Shown one piece after another: positions 23,766-35,684 of a DNA stretch of 64,000 nucleotides. Origin of the DNA: Meghimatium bilineatum (taxonomy: Eukaryota; Mollusca; Gastropoda; Stylommatophora; Philomycidae); the NCBI GenBank assembly GCA_034231615.1, contig CM067309.1, positions 30,707,860 to 30,771,859 of the forward strand, written 5' to 3'. The position numbers and the translations under genes were made by a program. Each line of letters starts with the position of its first letter. Positions within the stretch are counted from its first letter, which is position 1. The notes under the pieces are model-generated. The model was not told the origin of the DNA, ran no database searches, and worked only from the letters and a program-made list of their open reading frames with translations.

Positions 23766-25160
23766 TACTAAATAAGGAAAGATGGTGATAACATTTTAAG
23801 ATATGAATTGGTGAAGATATAAATTAAACATCTCAATAGACAGGTCATAAAGCAGTTTTTAGAAGCTTGTTTGAAAAACCAGAAATTTAGGATTCGAACA
23901 TTTAAAATATATTTCATGGCCCCTGCCCTTACTGAATTTTTGGGATCACATCATGTGTATGGACGCAGTTCCAAATATAAGCTCACGGCTGGTCTTCTGA
24001 TTATTGAGATATTGGAGACGATTTGGTTAGTAAATTAAAGATAGCGTGCTAACTGAATCACGGATAAGTAGCCACATTTGCGTAACCTAACAATCAACTA
24101 CTCGGATTAGACACGACAAACTTTAGAATTCTCTGGACTCACAGTGACACCAAAGTTCCCCGCAAATATTGAGAACTATAAGAATCGAACATTTCTTGAA
24201 AACCTGAACAAACGTTAGAGGAAAACTGTGTTCTAGAGAATTAGCATCACGGTAATGAGACGAAGGTACCGGCTACGTGTTTATTTAAAGGTCAAGCTAC
24301 TAATGAATCCTTTCTGGTCATTTATGACTCTTACATTCACGAAAAGACACAAGAACGTGTTGTGGATCACGAGAATGTCACATCAATACTTATTCAACTG
24401 GGAATTTGCTGAGAGTAAGAGTAAAGAATAGGAAACATTGATGGTGCAATTAAATAGTATTTAACTAACTGTACCATAATTGATGAGATAAAGTATTTAA
24501 ATAGTATTAAACTGCATGTTCTAGAAGTGATGAGATACAGTATTTAATATTTAACTGTGTCAGAATTAATGAGATAAAAGAAAAATTTAAAAAAAAATTC
24601 ACACGGAACATATATGATTATTTAATAAACACATAAAGCGAAAAATAAGCATGACTCGCGCAGTACGCATACAACTTGGAAACTTAAACGATGAGAACAA
24701 TAATACCGACGTTGAGAAACATTGAAAAGAAAACTGGTAAGGGATGGTGAAGGGCAATCTTCATGTACAGCGAGCATTTCTCGTGTATACAGTCGGACAT
24801 TGGTCATGTATAGAGCAAGTTTATGTTGTGTCGTTGTTAAGTTTATTGTTGACCCCTACCACGTTCCTGAACTGAGGATTTCTAAGTCACCGTACAACAC
24901 TAGAAGATGTGGAACAGCTTGCTAAAAACCCAGAGCGGAGTGTAGACAAGTTTCTGTAACTTGGCTCGTCATGTGAAAAGATGTAAGTGTCCTACAATTT
25001 GGTTTTCAGAGATGCGCACGTGGAAAAGATTGTGGTTCTATCCACAACGTTGTGAGACAGTCATGCAGTAGTGATTGATTAACTCCTGTTGACCGCAAGT
25101 AGTAATTCTTTTTTTGGCCGTGATCTACAACAATATTCGACTGAGTACCGCTTGTTAATT
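23766..25160. other. unassigned AT-rich stretch
   Basis: Only a loose repeat of about 60 bp (TGATGAGATANAGTATTTAA) at 24430-24580. No gene supported. Confidence 0.35.
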
Positions 25161-25184
25161 AGAGTCAATTGTGGAGAGCTCTGA

Positions 25185-25480
25185 TTTTCATCTCATGTAA
25201 ATTGTGGAGAGCTCTATACGCCATCTTAGTGCTACTATAATTGTAAAGAGTCGCCATCTTAGTGCGACCAGTACTGTGAAGTGTCGCTATCTTAGTGTGT
25301 GCAGCACAGTCAAATGGTGCCATCTTAGTGCTACTAGAACTGTGTTGTTTCGCTTTCTTAGTGTGTGCAGCACAGTCAAACGGTGCCATCTTAGTGTCAC
25401 CAGAACTGTGAAGTGTCGCTTTCTTAGGGTGTGCAGCACAGTCAAACGGTGCCAACTTAGTGCGACCAGAACTATGTTTG
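25185..25480. repeat. 33/66-bp minisatellite
   Basis: A half-unit CGCCATCTTAGTGCNACTAG of about 33 bp alternates with a GTGTGCAGCACAGTC form, so the right part repeats as a 66-bp dimer (25301, 25367, 25433). Confidence 0.9.
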
Positions 25481-25909
25481 CCTAATTAAATTAAACAAAA
25501 TATTACTCAAAACAGACATGATCATAAAATCGATAATATATAATCTCTGCAGCAAAACTGAAATCCAACAGGCAAAACCTGAAACAGAATAATGAAGTTT
25601 TGGTAATCACTGTAAAAATATAATAACACACACAATTTATTTGACATTTCGACCAAAAGGCCTTGTTCGTGAACATATACAACAAAAGAAAACTAGTAAG
25701 AACGGTACTATTGACGCTCGAATGGCACCGCCAAATAGAGATCTATGACTTCGAATTCACTAAGAATTTAAGATAAACTATGATTTCTGAGCATCTGACG
25801 GTATGAGATACGCTAATCAAACTAAACAAGAACGGTCCAATGTTGTAACGGTAATGGTGTTTACTTCGCTATGGATATTATCAAACTGGTGAATTGAATT
25901 GGAGATAGA
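25481..25909. other. flank with interspersed-element end
   Basis: 25540-25680 (minus) shares GTTGGATTTCAGTTTTG and the AAGGCCTTTTGGTCGAAATG motif with other loci. The rest is unassigned. Confidence 0.4.
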
Positions 25910-28211
25910 AATGTGGCGCGATAAGAAGTTTGTCGAAACGTATGGATACTGCAATAGATGGCACATACATGACGCGAAGCTTGGCGACTAACTGTGGACA
26001 CTGCAATAGATGACACATACATGACGCGAAGCTTGGCGACTAACTGTGGACACTGCAATAGATGACACATACATGACGCGAAGCTTGGCGACTAACTGTG
26101 GACACTGCAATAGATGACACATACATGACGCGAAGCTTGGCGACTAACTGTGGACACTGCAATAGATGACACATACATGACGCGAAGCTTGGCGACTAAC
26201 TGTGGACACTGCAATAGATGGCACATACATGACGCGAAGCTTGGCGACTAACTGTGGACACTGCAATAGATGGCACATACATGACGCGAAGCTTGGCGAC
26301 TAACTGTGGATACTGCAATAGATGGCACATACATGACGCGAAGCTTGGCGACTAACTGTGGACACTGCAATAGATGGCACATACATGACGCGAAGCTTGG
26401 CGACTAACTGTGGACACTGCAATAGATGGCACATACATGACGCGAAGCTTGGCGACTAACTGTGGACACTGCAATAGATGGCACATACATGACGCGAAGC
26501 TTGGCGACTAACTGTGGACACTGCAATAGATGGCACATACATGACGCGAAGCTTGGCGACTAACTGTGGACACTGCAATAGATGACACATACATGACGCG
26601 AAGCTTGGCGACTAACTGTGGACACTGCAATAGATGGCACATACATGACGCGAAGCTTGGCGACTAACTGTGGACACTGCAATAGATGGCACATACATGA
26701 CGCGAAGCTTGGCGACTAACTGTGGACACTGCAATAGATGGCATATACATGACGCGAAGCTTGGCGACTAACTGTGGACACTGCAATAGATGACACATAC
26801 ATGACGCGAAGCTTGGCGACTAACTGTGGACACTGCAATAGATGACACATACATGACGCGAAGCTTGGCGACTAACTGTGGACACTGCAATAGATGACAC
26901 ATACATGACGCGAAGCTTGGCGACTAACTGTGGACACTGCAATAGATGGCACATACATGACGCGAAGCTTGGCGACTAACTGTGGACACTGCAATAGATG
27001 GCACATACATGACGCGAAGCTTGGCGACTAACTGTGGACACTGCAATAGATGACACATACATGACGCGAAGCTTGGCGACTAACTGTGGACACTGCAATA
27101 GATGACACATACATGACGCGAAGCTTGGCGACTAACTGTGGACACTGCAATAGATGGCACATACATGACGCGAAGCTTGGCGACTAACTGTGGACACTGC
27201 AATAGATGGCACATACATGACGCGAAGCTTGGCGACTAACTGTGGACACTGCAATAGATGACACATACATGACGCGAAGCTTGGCGACTAACTGTGGACA
27301 CTGCAATAGATGGCACATACATGACGCGAAGCTTGGCGACTAACTGTGGACACTGCAATAGATGACACATACATGACGCGAAGCTTGGCGACTAACTGTG
27401 GACACTGCAATAGATGACACATACATGACGCGAAGCTTGGCGACTAACTGTGGACACTGCAATAGATGACACATACATGACGCGAAGCTTGGCGACTAAC
27501 TGTGGACACTGCAATAGATGACACATACATGACGCGAAGCTTGGCGACTAACTGTGGACACTGCAATAGATGACACATACATGACGCGAAGCTTGGCGAC
27601 TAACTGTGGACACTGCAATAGATGACACATACATGACGCGAAGCTTGGCGACTAACTGTGGACACTGCAATAGATGACACATACATGACGCGAAGCTTGG
27701 CGACTAACTGTGGACACTGCAATAGATGGCACATACATGACGCGAAGCTTGGCGACTAACTGTGGACACTGCAATAGATGACACATACATGACGCGAAGC
27801 TTGGCGACTAACTGTGGACACTGCAATAGATGACACATACATGACGCGAAGCTTGGCGACTAACTGTGGACACTGAAATAGATGACACATACATGACGCG
27901 AAGCTTGGCGACTAACTGTGGACACTGCAATAGATGACACATACATGACGCGAAGCTTGGCGACTAACTGTGGACACTGCAATAGATGACACATACATGA
28001 CGCGAAGCTTGGCGACTAACTGTGGACACTGCAATAGATGACACATACATGACGCGAAGCTTGGCGACTAACTGTGGACACTGCAATAGATGACACATAC
28101 ATGACGCGAAGCTTGGCGACTAACTGTGGACACTGCAATAGATGACACATACATGACGCGAAGCTTGGCGACTAACTGTGGACACTGCAATAGGTGAAAC
28201 ACACATGACGC
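25910..28211. repeat. 52-bp homogeneous satellite array
   Basis: About 44 head-to-tail units (period checked as 52), each with CATGACGCGAAGCTTGGCGA and therefore a HindIII site. Units differ almost only by G or A in GATGGCACAT versus GATGACACAT, plus a few single changes. The left-most unit (25910-25957) is strongly diverged. The right end breaks mid-unit after CATGACGC at 28211, where the LINE tail begins. Confidence 0.97.
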
Positions 28212-30700
28212 TTCTTCTTTCTGTCCTCATGTACCTTTCGGTGTTGAGGGGAGAGTGAGTGTACGGTCTTTTGCCCTTCTATTTGCCTCCTCTGCTGTTA
28301 TATTTCCGAGTGTCTCTAATACACTATCTATCCACCTTTTACGAGGGCGTCCAATAGGTCGACTGTTTTCGTATCGTTTGTTAAGTGTTTTTTGGATAAT
28401 ACTTTGCTCTTTCTGTCTTTTTATGTGGCCGTACAATTTAACTTGTTGTTTCTGTATGTATTCTATTGTTGGCTTGATCCCTAATTGTTTCCTTAGTGCT
28501 TCATTCCTGATTTTGTCTCTCAAGCTAACTCCAATCATAGGTCTCACACATTTCATTTCAGTGGTGTTAATCTTATGTATTGTTCTAGAATCTAATGTCC
28601 AAGTTTGACACTGATAACACAATGTTGGTAAGAAAATGGTGTTGAAAAGGGCTTTCTTTGTTTCTAGTGTAATATCTTTGTTTCTTAGTAAAGGTGTTAA
28701 TTGACCAATGATCTGACAGGCCTTATTACATCTTGCGTTTATTTCTGCTTCTTGTTTGTTGTCATATCTCAATGTGCTGCCCTGATATTTGAATTCATCT
28801 ACTTGTTTTAGTTGTTTATTATTTATCTGTATGTTGATGTTCTCCTTTTCTCTTGCAATATTCATTACTTCTGTTTTGTCTATGTTGATTTTCATTCCAA
28901 ATTGCTTGCCTGCTGTGTCTATTATGCTTAGGTGGTCTTGCAGGTTTTTAATGCTGTTGTGGAATAAAACCTGGTCATCTGCAAAAAGCAGTTCATTTGC
29001 TTCATTAGAATTTGCTGTTTTGTTTATATGGTCCATGTATGTAATAAAAAGTAGTGGGGATAATACACATCCCTGCTTTACTCCTGTGCTAATCACAAAG
29101 TCCTCTGTGTAGCCTGCAGCTGTTCGTATAGTGCAACTGCTGTTGTTATAGAGACTTCTACAAACGTTAATTAAATGTTGGCATACTCCATACATTTTTA
29201 ATGTTTCCCATAGTTTTTCTCTGTTTACTCGGTCAAATGCTTTCTCTTGATCTATGAAGGATATGTATAAATTTTGGTTGTATTCTATTGACTTCTCTGT
29301 CAACTGTTTCAGAATAAATATTGCATCAGTACATCATCTGTTTCTTCTAAAACCCATTTGTGTATTGCTAAGTTGTTGTTCTATTACAGGTCTCAGTCTT
29401 TTCTCTACTATTTTTGCATATATTTTTCCTGCATGGCTTAACAAGGAAATTCCCCTGTACTGGTTACAGTCTCTTTTGCTGCTTTTCCTTTTCCATATTG
29501 GCACTATGATAGCTTTTCTCCAGTCTGTTGGTGTCTTCTGTTGCCTCCACGCTGTGTTAAAAATTCTGTGTAGCCAATATAATCCTGTTTCTCCTGCTGC
29601 TCTTATAATTTCTAGTGGTATGTTAGCTATCCCTGGAGCTTTGTAATTTTTTTGCCTTTTTATGACCTCGGCAATTTCCTCTATGAGAATATTTGGCTCT
29701 TGTTCATTACAACTCTTTATGGTTTCTTTTGCTGTATTATTGCTTGGTGTTGTATTTAGTAATTCAGAAAAGTATTCTTTCCATCTTTTTAATGCTCTTT
29801 GCTTATTTGAAATGGGATTACCTTCTCTGTCATTTATTAGTTCTGTAGGATCGTGATTTTCTGTTCTGGTTCTCATAACTTTGATTGTTTTGTAGAAGCG
29901 TTTTGTAGCTGTTTTGTAATCCTTATTCAAGTTCTTGCTAAAATCAGACCATGATTTACTTTTAGCTTCTTTAATCAGTTGTTTTACTTTTGTTCGTGCT
30001 AATGCATATTTTTCATATGTTTCTTGTTCTTTGTTATGTTTCCAGTCTTTGTATAGTTTCTTTTTCTCTTTCACGCCTTGTCTTATAGTTTCACTCCACC
30101 ACGTAGTGCTCTTTTTCCCCGCTTTACCACGTTGTTTAGTACCATATCTTGCTTTAGCTGTGTCCATTACTGAGGTTTTAAATTGTGTCCACTCTTCTTC
30201 TACTGATCTTGTTTTTGGGTTTAATTTCTTGTATTCTTCTGCTATTTGTCTTTCAAAGAGTTTTAATATGTTTTCATCTTGAAGCTTGTTAATTCTAATG
30301 ATCTCGTCATTGTCTTTCTTGTGTATTTTATCAACATGTTCGCTTGCATTTGGCTTTCTGATGGTAGCCATCACCATATGGTGGTCTGTATCATCTGATA
30401 AATTAGGTACGGCTCTACTGTCCGTGATTTGTCTTCTTTTCTTGGTTTTTGTTAATATGAAGTCAATCTGGCTTCTGCATTCAGGCTTGTTCCATTTGTG
30501 CCAAGTATAGATGTGTGACTCTCTGTGTTTAAAGAAAGTATTCGTGATGTATAGTTCGTTTTGACTGCATATCTCTAGTAACCTGTCTCCATTTTCATTT
30601 CTTGTTGTTAGTGTATCCCCAAAAGGTCCTAGGTATCTACTGTCTTCACTAAATTCTTTTCCCTGGAATTTAAAGTGTGGCACGAATATAACGGGACGTC
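28212..30700 (-). mobile_element. 5'-truncated RTE-like non-LTR retrotransposon (EN + RT), one nonsense codon
   Basis: Minus-strand frame of about 825 codons, read 30700 to 28227. It starts inside an APE-type endonuclease (GPFGDTLTTRNENGDRLLEI, HKWNKPECRSQIDFIL, DTDHH), so the N-terminal EN catalytic part is missing. A charged linker with RWKEYFSELLN follows. The reverse transcriptase then shows YRGISLL, FIDQEKAFD (catalytic Asp), TGVKQGCVLSP and FADD (catalytic Asp pair). The C-terminus has YGHIKRQ and RPIGRPRKRWIDSV, typical of RTE-clade tails. A single TGA (29334-29336) breaks the frame in the segment before FIDQEKAFD; reading continues in the same frame after it. The 3' UTR is nearly absent and ends in a GAA-rich tail at 28212, which abuts a 52-bp satellite. 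5' truncation fits target-primed reverse transcription. Clade assignment is from motif memory. Confidence 0.9.
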
Positions 30701-31990
30701 CCAAGAGTAGAATGAGGAATAAGATCAACCAGTGAGAGACAGGAATCATCAGTATGTATACACTGCACCATCTGTTAGGAGCATGAGTTGGGGAAAAAAA
30801 ACACAAAGATTTCAATTACAATCACACCTGATGAAACGTGTACAGCACAAAAACTGGAATAGTAAAGGTGGCCGGTGTGATGGTGATCATAAGCTCCCGG
30901 TGTCGATAGTCACACAAAAAATAGGAACTGAACACTGCATTCATGACCCGTGTTGATGGTCAACCAAGAAACATATATTATGATAATGAAGTGTGCTGCC
31001 CCGAGTCCTCGTCAATTAAACAGTCATGAGGAATCATCAGAAATCGTTCTTCAAAGTGACACTATTTGACTTTTTCGTGATTTACATTGATCACTCTGTA
31101 TCGACAGACAATAAAAATTCAAAGGAAAGGTCATATAACATTACATCAGAAGGAAGAGTCTAGAAGTGTCCACTGAGACATCTAGATAGGCAAAAAATTC
31201 AAAACAGGAACACCTCAGAAAAGATCACTGCTACCAAAAATTGCTGAGATTTTCCGTAGAGTATTTATCAAGTTCTACTCCACATAGCGTCACTCATCTT
31301 GGCTGATGCGATAGAACATGCAACGTTTTGCATGTACTTTGCATAGCCTACCAATGAAAAACAAGGGGAAAAAATCGGATATACCAAAGTAAGTCACCCT
31401 GTATGAGATCAGTCCACCAAACATCTTAGATAAATACTGCGCTATTTTTATATTTGTAATAATTAAATCACAGTGAAAATTCTCCATAGAAAACGCACAT
31501 AAAGCGTGACGCGTGCCGTGTCCTTATAAATAGACGTTTATGGCTCACTGAATTGTACAATTGAAGAGGGACTCTTGTCATCCGTCAAAGGAATCGTAAC
31601 GACAGTTTAGCTTAACGTTAATATGTATCAGTAATTCAAATATCATCGTTTCATTAGTCACAGCTGTTTCATGTTTATAAAATTATATCGAAGGGTCATG
31701 CGAGAGATATGGTCACAGTTGGAGTCTCATGGACAGAGAAACGATCAAATGCAACCATCAAGTCACCTGGAGAGTTTGAATGACTTCTGAAAAACAGCAC
31801 ACGCGCACAAGTAACTTAATATATGTTTAGAACATAAAAAGACATTTGACTAGAATGTCGAGTCATGAAAGGTGCAGATATCCCAGCTTCCCATGACACC
31901 AGACCACGTTACATCGATGTTATATAAACAGATATATTTGAGTAATGTATTCTGCATATTCTTAATTGCACAGCGTTAAATACAATCATA
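30701..31990. other. unassigned stretch right of the LINE
   Basis: Begins with a palindrome GGGACGTCCC at about 30693-30702, at the LINE truncation point. No 52-bp satellite units are seen on this side. No gene supported. Confidence 0.35.
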
Positions 31991-31997
31991 GTGATAT

Positions 31998-32225
31998 CAA
32001 TCCATCCATCCATCCATCCATCCATACACACCTACACACAGACAGACACATTCACACACACAGACGCGCACGCACACACACACACATCCATCCATACATC
32101 CATATATCCATCCATACATACATACATATATCCATCCATACATACATACATACATCCATATATCCATCCATATATCCATCCATACATACATACATACATA
32201 CATACATCCATCCATTCATACATTA
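31998..32225. repeat. CATC/CATA/CACA microsatellite
   Basis: Compound tetranucleotide and CA tract; open frames on both strands are artefacts of it. Confidence 0.95.
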
Positions 32226-32867
32226 GCCCATAACCTATCATGGTCTTAGAAATCTGAACATGCGTCTGTACATTATGTGCTGCAGTACATTGAAAGCGTC
32301 ACTACACATATGTCCAGTGATTTATATCCCCAGCGATGCGGGTGATACATCTTGACCTGTCCATTCTTTGATATTATCTAAGATTTTTTTTGGTTTCCTC
32401 TGTTTCTTCTACCCTCAACTGTGTCCCCCAAAATCATTTTTGACAGGAAATCTTGTCGTCATATATATATATCTGAACCATATAGGTTCCGTCATCGTAC
32501 TATTGAAAATCGTGTGCACGCCGTGGCGTCTGTTATGACAAAGCGGTCTTTATATCATCATACTATAGAAAGGCTCCCTGTACTCCTTCACAGGAAAACA
32601 TGCAGTAGCGACAGTTTTTTACTGTTGAAAGTAGCGATTCGGTACTATGATCGTTGTCCAACCCCCGTTTTCGTTCCTGTTTCTCTTTCCATTAGAGCCT
32701 ACCTACGTATTTTGTGGTTAATTTATCTAAATATTATATCAATAAATAATCAATAATTGATAGAAATGTTCATTTTTTTAATTTACCGTTAGAAAAAAGG
32801 GGTTAGTTAATTTTTACATAACTAATCATAGCCCCTTAACGAACACCCATTGGAGTGAATTCAAATC
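32226..32867. other. unassigned
   Basis: A 111-codon open frame (32421-32756) has no recognisable domain. Confidence 0.25.
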
Positions 32868-32975
32868 GAATGCTAAAATCTGAGAAGAGACACATCAAAA
32901 TTTCATCAGATGTTATCAGAAAATGCCGTTGGTCCTACATCTGGCATGTTCTACGCGCAGACACCAACAGAATAC
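32868..32975 (+). pseudogene. short LINE tail fragment
   Basis: KRHIKISSDVIRKCRWSYIW then HVLRADTNRI resembles the I.KRRWxWIGHVLR.D.N.I motif of a LINE family not otherwise seen here. Confidence 0.55.
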
Positions 32976-32989
32976 ACCACCTTCTTCAT

Positions 32990-34048
32990 CTTCAGCATAT
33001 GTGGTCATGCTATACCGTCAGGCCTGTCGTCAAGACGAAGTCCACTGTCTTCTCCATGTCAGAGCGGCTGCCCATAGCTTTTGCCTCAAGTCTGTATCCT
33101 CTTGCCAGGTCTGCTTAATCGGTAAAGGTGACCCAACAGTCTGCAGTGGTCTGTTCTAAGGCGAAATATTGTGGTCTGTTGATATCTCTGGAGGAGATGT
33201 ATTGCATTTTGTTCGTATTCCCCTTCCATTTATTTCTTCGACTTTGCTGTGTATGTGTTGGATTATTGTTTTTGCTTCTCCGTAAGACAGTGGGTGTCTG
33301 TATTGCTCTATTTCGCTTCCTGCCTTTGACAGAGCATCCGCTTTCTCATTTTCCATTATTCCACAGTGTGATGGCATCTACAGAAGGGCAATAGATGTTG
33401 ATTTTTGGATCTGTCTTAGCTCATGTCTGATGTTGTGCAGAAGGCTTTCGTTTCTGTTACTCTGGATTGATTCCAGTAGGGATCTGCATTCTGTGAATAT
33501 GGCTATCTTCTTTGGTCTTTGCAGTCCTGGTTCGGTGAAGGCTTTCGGTGCTTGAAGGAGCGCAACTGCTTCTGCTCTAAAATTAGAGGAGTATTTCCCG
33601 GTTGAAAAAGCTTTTGATATTGTCTTCCCATCTTTGAGTCTTATCAAAATTCCACCTCCTCCATTTCTTACTGCTCCTTCTGCCGATCCATCTGTGTAGA
33701 CATCTGTCCAGTCTTTGGGATTGTATTTTATTTCTATCATCTCCAGTGTCAATGCTTTTAGTTGAGGTGGAGTTTGGTATTCCTTATTAATTATTCCAGG
33801 AACCTGTGTTATTGTGGAGACATTAGTGTTTTAATTTCATTTGTGAGGTTTGTGAGGATTTTTTTATGTTGTTCATGGAGATCTTTGGAGATGTGACAGA
33901 AGCTTGTTCTCTTCAACCTGCTTGTGGTTGATCTAGAAATGTGCGCATACATCGGATGGTTTGGCATGCGCTTGATTTTTCCCCTTTGAACAAGCAATCG
34001 ATAAACACTCAGAAGAACAATACTTAGAAAAAGTAAAACAACCAATAT
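32990..34048 (-). pseudogene. Jockey/CR1-like relic with nearly complete RNase H
   Basis: Minus order: STTSRLKRTSFCHISKDLHE (RT-RNase H linker), LTLEMIEIKYNPKDWTDV, YTDGSAEGAVRNGGGG (Asp 1), FRAEAVALLQAP (Glu), FTECRSLLESI (the usual Asp is Glu here), in-frame TAG at 33378-33380, MPSHCGIMENEKADALSKAG (last Asp). An internal deletion follows, then EAKAMGSRSDMEKTVDFVLT, the C-terminal end of the ORF. The TAG and the lost active-site Asp show a dead copy, although most residues are well kept. Confidence 0.85.
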
Positions 34049-34054
34049 TCATAC

Positions 34055-34165
34055 TATTCAAGAACTGCACAGAATAGCTTTGAACAGACATAATTGGAGA
34101 GATCTGACCTCTGCCCTATGCGCTAACTTTAGCGCAAAAGGAAAATGAATGAATGAATGAATCAT
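34055..34165 (+). pseudogene. LINE 3' end with GAAT tail
   Basis: IQELHRIALNRHNWRDLTSA then LCANFSAKGK and TGA, with tandem GAAT at the very end. Opposite in orientation to the adjoining RNase H relic. Confidence 0.6.
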
Positions 34166-34530
34166 AGCCCCTAACCCTAAATATAATTATATTTAAATTA
34201 ATAAACATAAACGTATAAGGGTAAAAGTCAATGGAAATAATCACACAGGTAGGCATTAATTGATGTAGCAGGGGTTGGACTTCGATCATATTACCAGCGA
34301 TTGTTGTGATTTTTTTAGACTCTCTACTTTACTCCTTACATACATATTTGTCTTATGCTCACTATGAAAAATTTGCTAAGCTAGTCTAAGACACTTATAT
34401 TCGAAGGCTTGTCTCTCCGTAGCTACAGTGATATTGCAACTCGCAGAACCATACAAAATAAATAGAAAGAACCAGTAACATATAAATATATTGATATAAA
34501 CAATAAACAATTGTCCATGATTAATTCCTT

Positions 34531-34536
34531 TTTATT
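34531..34536 (-). promoter_or_regulatory. candidate polyadenylation signal AATAAA
   Basis: AATAAA on the minus strand, about 450 bp after the TGA of the sulfotransferase-like exon and just beyond the 27-bp array. If used, the whole array lies inside the 3' UTR. Confidence 0.4.
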
Positions 34537-34574
34537 CTTACACGCATAACAAAATGTAATACAGTTCATTACGC

Positions 34575-34975
34575 AAATGAAACATGAAACACAAATAAGA
34601 CTTACAGTACATGAAACACAAATAAGATTTACGGTACATGAAACACAAATAAGACTTACAGTACATGAAACACAAATAAGACTTACGGTACATGAAACAC
34701 ACATAAGACTTACAGTACATGAAACACAAATAAAACTTACAGTACATGAAACACAAATACGACTTACAGTACATGAAACACAAATAAAACTTACAGTACA
34801 TGAAACACAAATAAGACTTACGGTACATGAAACACAAATAAAACTTACAGTACATGAAACACAAATACGACTTACGGTACATGAAACACAAATACGACTT
34901 ACGGTACATGAAACACAAATAAGACTTACAGTACATGAAACACAAATACGACTTACGGTACATGAAACACAAATA
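34575..34975. repeat. 27-bp minisatellite in presumed 3' UTR
   Basis: About 15 units with core ACATGAAACACAAATAAGAC on the plus strand. On the gene's sense strand nearly every unit contains GTAAGT preceded by ACT or ACC, a perfect 5' splice-site hexamer. It starts about 10 bp after the stop codon of the sulfotransferase-like exon. Open frames across it on both strands follow from a 27-bp unit without stops and are not genes. Confidence 0.95.
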
Positions 34976-34986
34976 AGATTGCAGTA

Positions 34987-35258
34987 TCAACTTGTTTTGT
35001 CAGATTTCGTTTGTGGCAATGTGTGTACATTATCTATTTCTTGAGCTGGTTCTTCGTCGTGTGCTATATCTTGACGATGAAGCTGCTTATCTAGAGGGCC
35101 ATCATCTGCACCATGACTTAAAACGTCTAATTCTCGTTTCTTCCAAAAATCAGCTCTCATTTTTATATGAAGCGTGTTGTCTGCTACGTTAGGGTCTGGG
35201 TTGCCATAATTGGGTGGATTTGCCAGGGGATCATAGCCAAGTGTCTGCAGCATTGGAG
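34987..35258 (-). CDS. sulfotransferase-like protein, last coding exon (partial gene)
   Basis: Minus-strand exon of 89 codons plus TGA. A strong acceptor precedes it (pyrimidine-rich tract ending CCCACAG, AG at 35259-35260). It begins in phase 1: its CT completes the GCT split from the exon at 39354-39460. The joined reading, ...[16 protein letters not shown]..., resembles the C-terminal helix and LGY motif of the sulfotransferase superfamily, which transfers sulfate from PAPS to sugars or other acceptors. The PAPS-binding loops would lie in upstream exons that I cannot identify. The remainder ([17 protein letters not shown], then an acidic tail) is soluble-looking with no membrane segment. 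Codon texture and lack of repeats differ sharply from the surroundings. The exon end runs straight into a 27-bp minisatellite. Family assignment is from memory of the motif; exon status is firmer than function. Confidence 0.65.
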
Positions 35259-35274
35259 CTGTGGGAGAAATCAA

Positions 35275-35684
35275 ATAACAAGATTATAATATTTGTTTAT
35301 ACAATGGGTCGCTGGCCAAACAAGAGTACGTTGTTAGTTGTATGCACTATGTTCTAATATCTGTCACGCAAAGAACACACATCATACTTTGTTCTAACGT
35401 TAAGAATTCAGAAAATATACGTCGTACAAATGTTTAACGCTTATGCCACAGATAACATATATCAAAATAGGTTTTAACATGACTAGCGCCGTGCCGTGCT
35501 GTGATGCAGCGAGGCGGCCGCATCAAATGACACCAATCAAAATACATTTAAGAGGCGGCATTTCGAAGAAAACCCTTTTAGGAGGCGGCATTTCTTAATA
35601 CTTGTATCGTACTGAGAAAATCTACCGCAGAGTCTTGCACCTAATATACTTCATACTAAGTACTGACGTCTGTTATAGGCAGGT
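35275..35684. other. intron start with GAGGCGGC triplet
   Basis: GAGGCGGC occurs at about 35510, 35552 and 35582 in otherwise AT-rich DNA. Confidence 0.4.

Noticed and set aside
25910..28211. CRISPR-like regular repeats
   Set aside because: Units are contiguous with no unique spacers, and the context is eukaryotic.
31966..32241. His/Ile/Tyr-rich and Cys/Met-rich open frames
   Set aside because: CATC/CATA microsatellite.
34165..34185. CCCTAACCCTAAA as interstitial telomere (also near 39170 and 62214)
   Set aside because: Fewer than three hexamer units at each place; chance is sufficient.
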